From contig CAVZAA010000001.1 of assembly GCA_963773105.1 (NCBI GenBank), forward strand, positions 930,001-994,000: a stretch of 64,000 nucleotides of DNA, given 5' to 3'. A program made the translations under genes and the position numbers. Positions 60,743-64,000 of the stretch are shown piece by piece (position 1 is the first letter of the stretch; the number at the start of each line of letters is the position of its first letter). This DNA comes from Trebonia sp963773105. Lineage in GTDB: Bacteria; Actinomycetota; Actinomycetes; Streptosporangiales; Streptosporangiaceae. The notes beneath the pieces are model-generated. The model was not told the origin of the DNA. It ran no database searches and saw only the letters and a list, made by a program, of their open reading frames with translations.

Positions 60743-61741
60743 TTGGTTCGTAAGCTGGCGACCGTGGATCCGGGGTGGGCGTTGCGGCAGATCGCGTTCC
60801 AGCTTGAGCGGTCCGGCGCGCCGACGTACCGGGTTCGGGCGTTTCGACGCGCCGCCGAGGTTGTCGCCGGGCTGGGCCCGGGAGAGCTGGCCGGCCGGGT
60901 GCGGGCCGGGACGCTGCGGGAGCTGGCCGGGATCGGCGAGGTGACCGCTGAGGTGATCGCACAGGCAGCGGCCGGGCAGGAGCCGGACTACCTGACCCGG
61001 CTGCTCGGCGGCGGGCCGCCGGCTCCGCCGTCGGCGCTGCGGGCTGCGCTGCGGGGGGACTGCCATGCGCACTCGGACTGGTCCGACGGCGGGAGCCCGC
61101 CGCTGGAGATGGCGCTAGCCGCGCGGGACCTGGGGCACGAGTGGATCGCGCTGACCGACCATTCTCCCCGGCTCACCGTCGCCAATGGGCTGTCCGCTGA
61201 GCGGCTGCGCGCCCAACTGGAGCTGATCGATGAGCTGAACGCCGCCCTCGCGCCGTTCAGGATCCTGCCCGGGATCGAGGTGGACATCCTCGAGGACGGC
61301 TCGCTCGACCAGACCGACGAGTTGCTCGGGCGGCTCAACATGGTGGTCGCCAGCGTGCACTCCAAGCTCCGGATGCCGGCCGCGCCGATGACGGAGCGCA
61401 TGCTCGCGGCGATCCGCAACCCGCATACCGACGTGCTCGGCCACTGCACCGGGCGGCTGCTGACGGGCCGAGGCCGCCCGCAGTCGGAGTTCGACGCCGC
61501 GGCGGTGTTCAGCGCCTGCCGCGACCACGGCGTCGCGGTAGAGATCAACTGCCGGCCCGAGCGCCAGGACCCGCCCGATGACCTGCTGCGGCTGGCGGTC
61601 GAGATCGGCTGCGTTTTCGCGATCGACACCGACGCGCACGCACCCGGCCAACTCGACTGGCTCGACGGCGGCTGCAGCCGCGCGGAGTTGTTCGGCATCG
61701 GACCGGACCGGGTGATCAACACGCGCGTTCCTACGTCATGA
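60743..61741 (+). CDS. PHP-domain phosphoesterase with N-terminal HhH-like domain (PolX-like)
   Basis: A 332-residue protein. The first 80 residues (IAFQLERSGAPTYRVRAFRR, then TLRELAGIGEVTAEVI) match the 8-kDa helix-hairpin-helix region of family X polymerases. The polymerase palm is absent. The PHP part follows directly with metal motifs HAHSDWSDG (near 108), LTDHS, GIEVDIL, an H-S-K loop and a late DTDAHAPGQL, all intact. Family X bacterial polymerases carry such a PHP 3'-5' exonuclease, so a trimmed repair nuclease is likely. Starts TTG 60743 and GTG 60764 are both possible. Confidence 0.85.
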   Translation: MVRKLATVDPGWALRQIAFQLERSGAPTYRVRAFRRAAEVVAGLGPGELAGRVRAGTLRELAGIGEVTAEVIAQAAAGQEPDYLTRLLGGGPPAPPSALRAALRGDCHAHSDWSDGGSPPLEMALAARDLGHEWIALTDHSPRLTVANGLSAERLRAQLELIDELNAALAPFRILPGIEVDILEDGSLDQTDELLGRLNMVVASVHSKLRMPAAPMTERMLAAIRNPHTDVLGHCTGRLLTGRGRPQSEFDAAAVFSACRDHGVAVEINCRPERQDPPDDLLRLAVEIGCVFAIDTDAHAPGQLDWLDGGCSRAELFGIGPDRVINTRVPTS

Positions 61742-61804
61742 ACAGGAGCCCCTTACTCGCCGGCCGACCGCGCGCCTGTCTGAGCCACGGTATTGGCGCT
61801 AGCG

Positions 61805-62680
61805 CTATCGGCGGTAGTGGAGGAGGCCGTCGTCCAGGGCCGCGGTGTCGCCGCTGAGGGCGGCCGGGAGGGCTTGCTGGAGCGCGAATGTGGCGGCGAT
61901 CGCTTTGGCGTCGTCGATGGTCGGGGTGTCACCCGCATGTCGGCGCATGTCCAGGCGAGTGGCCAACGCCCAGCCGAAGGTGGCCGCTATTGATGCCAGG
62001 TCCTCGGCCTGGTTCCCCAGGTGGGCGCCGTCCCAGTCGAGGACCGCAGCGAGAACAGGCTGCGGGCCTGACGTCTCCCAGAGCAGGTTCTCGCCGCCGA
62101 GGTCGCCGTGCACCAGGGCGCTCCCTGTCGCATCGACATTCTGGACGCGCGCCAACTCGGCTTCTGCCCGCTTGCGGCCATCGTCCGACATAAGCGGGAA
62201 CAAGACCGCGGCGACGTCGGCGGCGAACTGTTCCCAGTATTGGCTGTCAGCGGGCGTCGCAGCAGCCTGGACTTCGCGATCGGCGCCCAGCTCGCTGAGC
62301 CGGTCCAGAAGCGGGGCTAGATGATCGGTGACTGCTGATCCTGCCTCAGGGCCGGCGACTGCGTCGGCTTGGATTGGCCGGCCGGGCACCCGGCGGAGCG
62401 CGACATGGCATCGGCCGAGCGGCTGGCCGAGTGCGGCGTCGGACACCACCTCCGCGATCACGACCGGGAGCTCAAGCTTGCCCAGCGTCCGTAGCAGCGC
62501 CACCCGTTCCGGCAAGAGACGGCGCGATTGCTCGTCACGCGGGAACCGGTAGGCAACCTCGCCCAGCAGCAGCACATCGTGGAATTGGCCGCGTCGCAGC
62601 TCCGCCCCGCCCGCATCGAGCGCATCGCTGCGCCGGCCGATGGCTTCCAGGTAGCTTGCCAGCAAGGCGCAGTCGATCAC
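61805..62680 (-). CDS. Aminoglycoside phosphotransferase-family kinase
   Basis: A 291-residue APH/choline kinase-fold protein. The catalytic loop HGDLGGENLLW (near residue 190) and the metal aspartate in LDWDGAHLG are present; the N-lobe has a degenerate glycine-rich loop. Members phosphorylate antibiotics, homoserine or other small metabolites; the substrate cannot be read from the sequence. GTG 62680 with GGGTGG upstream is the start. It is convergent with the PHP gene and separate from the RibD-like operon (37 bases). Confidence 0.85.
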   Translation of the reverse strand: MIDCALLASYLEAIGRRSDALDAGGAELRRGQFHDVLLLGEVAYRFPRDEQSRRLLPERVALLRTLGKLELPVVIAEVVSDAALGQPLGRCHVALRRVPGRPIQADAVAGPEAGSAVTDHLAPLLDRLSELGADREVQAAATPADSQYWEQFAADVAAVLFPLMSDDGRKRAEAELARVQNVDATGSALVHGDLGGENLLWETSGPQPVLAAVLDWDGAHLGNQAEDLASIAATFGWALATRLDMRRHAGDTPTIDDAKAIAATFALQQALPAALSGDTAALDDGLLHYRR

Positions 62681-62717
62681 GCAGCCACCCTAGGCAATCG
62701 CGCTGAGATCGGGACGG

Positions 62718-63353
62718 TTACCGCTTCCGGACTGCGTAGGTCAGGTGGGTCACCCGCTGCGTGGGCTCCGCGCGGACCGGCTCCAGGGCCACGCGGTCCG
62801 CGTCCACGCCCTCGAACAGGCGGATTCCGGAGCCGAACAGCACGGGTGCGAGCGCGATCGCGAACTCGTCCACCAGGCCGGCGTTCACGTACTCCAGGAT
62901 CGTCGCGCCGCCGCCGGCGATGCGGACGTCCCGGTCGCCGGCTGCCTCGCGGGCCTGGTCGAGCGCGGTCTCGATGCCGTCGTTGACGAAGTGGAAGGTG
63001 GTCCCGCCCGGGCGCTCCCAGGGGTCGCGCTCCTCGTGGGTCACGACGAAGACCGGCGTGTGGAACGGCGCCTCCTCCGGCCACGCCTTCTCGCCGAGGT
63101 CGAACATGCGCTTGCCCATCACGCTCGCGCCGGTGCGCTCGAACGTCTCCCGCGCGATGTCGTTGTCGCGCCCTTCCTCGCCGCCCTCGCCGAGCTTCAG
63201 GTTCTCCCGGAAGAACCGCAGCGGGAAGATCCACTCCTGCAGTTCCATCCACTGCGCCGTCCAGCGCCGCGCATCGGGGTCCTCCATGCGCTCCTCGGGG
63301 GCGACGAACCCGTCCAGCGACATCGACACGCTGAAGAACGCCTTCCCCGCCAT
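62718..63353 (-). CDS. Dihydrofolate-reductase/RibD-like family protein
   Basis: A 211-residue protein of the RibD C-terminal (DHFR-like) family, which binds NADPH. Segments FFSVSMSLDGFVAPEE (residues 6-21), GASVMGKRMFDLGE (near 75) and the cofactor loop AGGGATILEYVNAGLVDE are typical. No deaminase domain is fused. The ATG at 63353 overlaps the SRPBCC gene end by 1 base, so the two are cotranslated. The substrate is unknown. Confidence 0.9.
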   Translation of the reverse strand: MAGKAFFSVSMSLDGFVAPEERMEDPDARRWTAQWMELQEWIFPLRFFRENLKLGEGGEEGRDNDIARETFERTGASVMGKRMFDLGEKAWPEEAPFHTPVFVVTHEERDPWERPGGTTFHFVNDGIETALDQAREAAGDRDVRIAGGGATILEYVNAGLVDEFAIALAPVLFGSGIRLFEGVDADRVALEPVRAEPTQRVTHLTYAVRKR

Positions 63354-63859
63354 CAGCCCTCAACTCCCGTCCGAAGGATCTCGGTGACGTAGGCAGCCAG
63401 GTTGCCCAGGGTCTGCTGGCCGCCTTCGATCGCGTGGTACTTCTCGGCCGCCTCGTCGCGCAGCTCCTTGGTGGGGAACACCGTGCGCATCTCGATCCGG
63501 GTCGCCGACCCGTCGGGCGCGAACGTGATCACCGACTCGAAGGCGTTCGGGTCGCCGCGGGACTCACCGTGCAGCAGCGCGATCCGCTCCGGCGGGGCGA
63601 TCTCGGTCCAGGAGATCCACTCCTGGTAATCCGTCCCGTCCGGTCCGTGCATCACGAAGACCCACTCCCCGCCAGCGCGGAACTCGAATGCCCGCGTGGC
63701 GGTGGTGAACCCGTCCGGTCCCCACCACCGTGACAGGTGCCGGACCTCGGTGAACGCCTCGAACACCAGCTCTCGCGGTGCCCCTATGACCCGGGAGATC
63801 ACGATCTCGCGGTCGGCCGTCGCGGACTGCGCCGGCGCTCCTCGTCCCGTCGCGCTCAT
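63353..63859 (-). CDS. SRPBCC/AHSA1-family protein
   Basis: A 168-residue START-like ligand-binding protein of the AHSA1 (CalC-like) group. The signature IGAPRELVFEAFTEVRHLSRWWGP at about residues 25-48 and the GGEWVFVMHGPDG strand are clear. GGAGGAG lies before the ATG, which is 3 bases beyond the upstream ArsR-like stop. It belongs to a frequent actinobacterial arrangement of ArsR, SRPBCC and RibD-like proteins; the ligand is unknown. Confidence 0.92.
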   Translation of the reverse strand: MSATGRGAPAQSATADREIVISRVIGAPRELVFEAFTEVRHLSRWWGPDGFTTATRAFEFRAGGEWVFVMHGPDGTDYQEWISWTEIAPPERIALLHGESRGDPNAFESVITFAPDGSATRIEMRTVFPTKELRDEAAEKYHAIEGGQQTLGNLAAYVTEILRTGVEG

Positions 63860-63862
63860 CAG

Positions 63863-64000
63863 CTACTCCTCCTGCCTTGCCTGCTTGAGGTCCTGCACGT
63901 ACGCGTCCAGCCGGTCGAAGCTCTCGTTCCAGAACCGCTCGAACCCGCCGGCCCACTCGTGGACCGGTCGCAGCCCGCGGGCGTCAAGGCCGTACAGGCG
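63863..64000 (-). CDS. ArsR-family regulator, C-terminal part (cut by window end)
   Basis: Only the last 45 codons are present: RLYGLDARGLRPVHEWAGGF and on through ERFWNESFDRLDAYV to the TAG at 63863-63865. The pattern (L-D...L...W...Y/F-R-FW...LD.L) is the usual C-terminus of ArsR regulators placed before SRPBCC genes. Same direction, 3-base gap to the next gene, so one operon. The DNA-binding part lies outside the window. Confidence 0.75.
   Translation of the reverse strand, partial: RLYGLDARGLRPVHEWAGGFERFWNESFDRLDAYVQDLKQARQEE

Noticed and set aside
60644..61072. N-terminal extension of the sigma factor
   Set aside because: It is antisense to the PHP gene; the TTG at 60643 has a strong ribosome binding site and gives the normal sigma length.

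Overview
The window is chromosomal DNA from a very GC-rich actinomycete. Third codon positions are almost all G or C, GTG and TTG starts are common, and many families are typical of soil actinobacteria: DUF222/HNH proteins, CU044_5270-type secreted proteins, DUF3048, DUF4331, sedolisin (S53) peptidases, LuxR/MalT regulators and long secreted glycosidases. The genus cannot be fixed from the sequence; a soil actinomycete outside classical Streptomyces is an inference. I see no rRNA, tRNA, CRISPR array, prophage or intact IS element.

Layout. 0-3.9 kb: a small heat-shock protein, a TetM/OtrA-like ribosomal protection GTPase whose start overlaps a short upstream reading frame, and a divergent tautomerase/MarR pair sharing one operator. 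4-19 kb: mostly secreted proteins (two of unknown function, a GH95/DUF5703-like glycosidase with a CBM, an S53 protease), with an FMO-type oxidoreductase, a dehydratase/reductase, small ORFs and a DUF222-HNH protein. 19-28 kb: an OhrR-like regulator, DUF3048, an esterase-MFS operon divergent from a LUD protein, and a LuxR/MalT regulator split by one extra base. 28-32 kb: LysR divergent from an acyl-CoA dehydrogenase/CoA-transferase operon that runs into a decayed CHAT-protease gene. 33-39 kb: PdxH, a VapBC-like toxin-antitoxin pair, and a two-component system with a secreted peptide and a polytopic membrane protein that share a duplicated promoter. 39-50 kb: pyruvate carboxylase, a Tat/DUF4331 operon, a lipoprotein, a cNMP-domain thioredoxin-reductase-like flavoprotein and an archaeal-type ATP-dependent DNA ligase. 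50-58 kb: a GntR regulator divergent from a FAH hydrolase and a full branched-chain-amino-acid-type ABC importer with a LivM-LivG fusion, then a sulfite-oxidase-like molybdoenzyme. 58-64 kb: an ECF-like sigma factor with its CU044_5270 partner (frameshifted), a PHP-domain protein, an APH-like kinase and an ArsR/SRPBCC/RibD-like cluster.

The least explained structures lie between genes. (1) A dispersed element of about 45 bp with core CGAACGGACC occurs six times (4.1, 19.2, 20.3, 33.0, 47.7 and 58.1 kb), always intergenic. (2) A 120-bp array at 49.6 kb has two direct and two inverted copies of a 15-mer. (3) Two near-identical 60-bp promoters at 37.3 and 38.7 kb carry 11-bp-spaced repeats of the kind OmpR-family regulators bind. 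(4) The ribosomal-protection gene has an upstream stem-loop and an overlapping leader ORF. Gene remnants (ArsR, TetR, the CHAT tail) and two one-base frameshifts show ongoing decay or assembly errors at homopolymer-like GC tracts.
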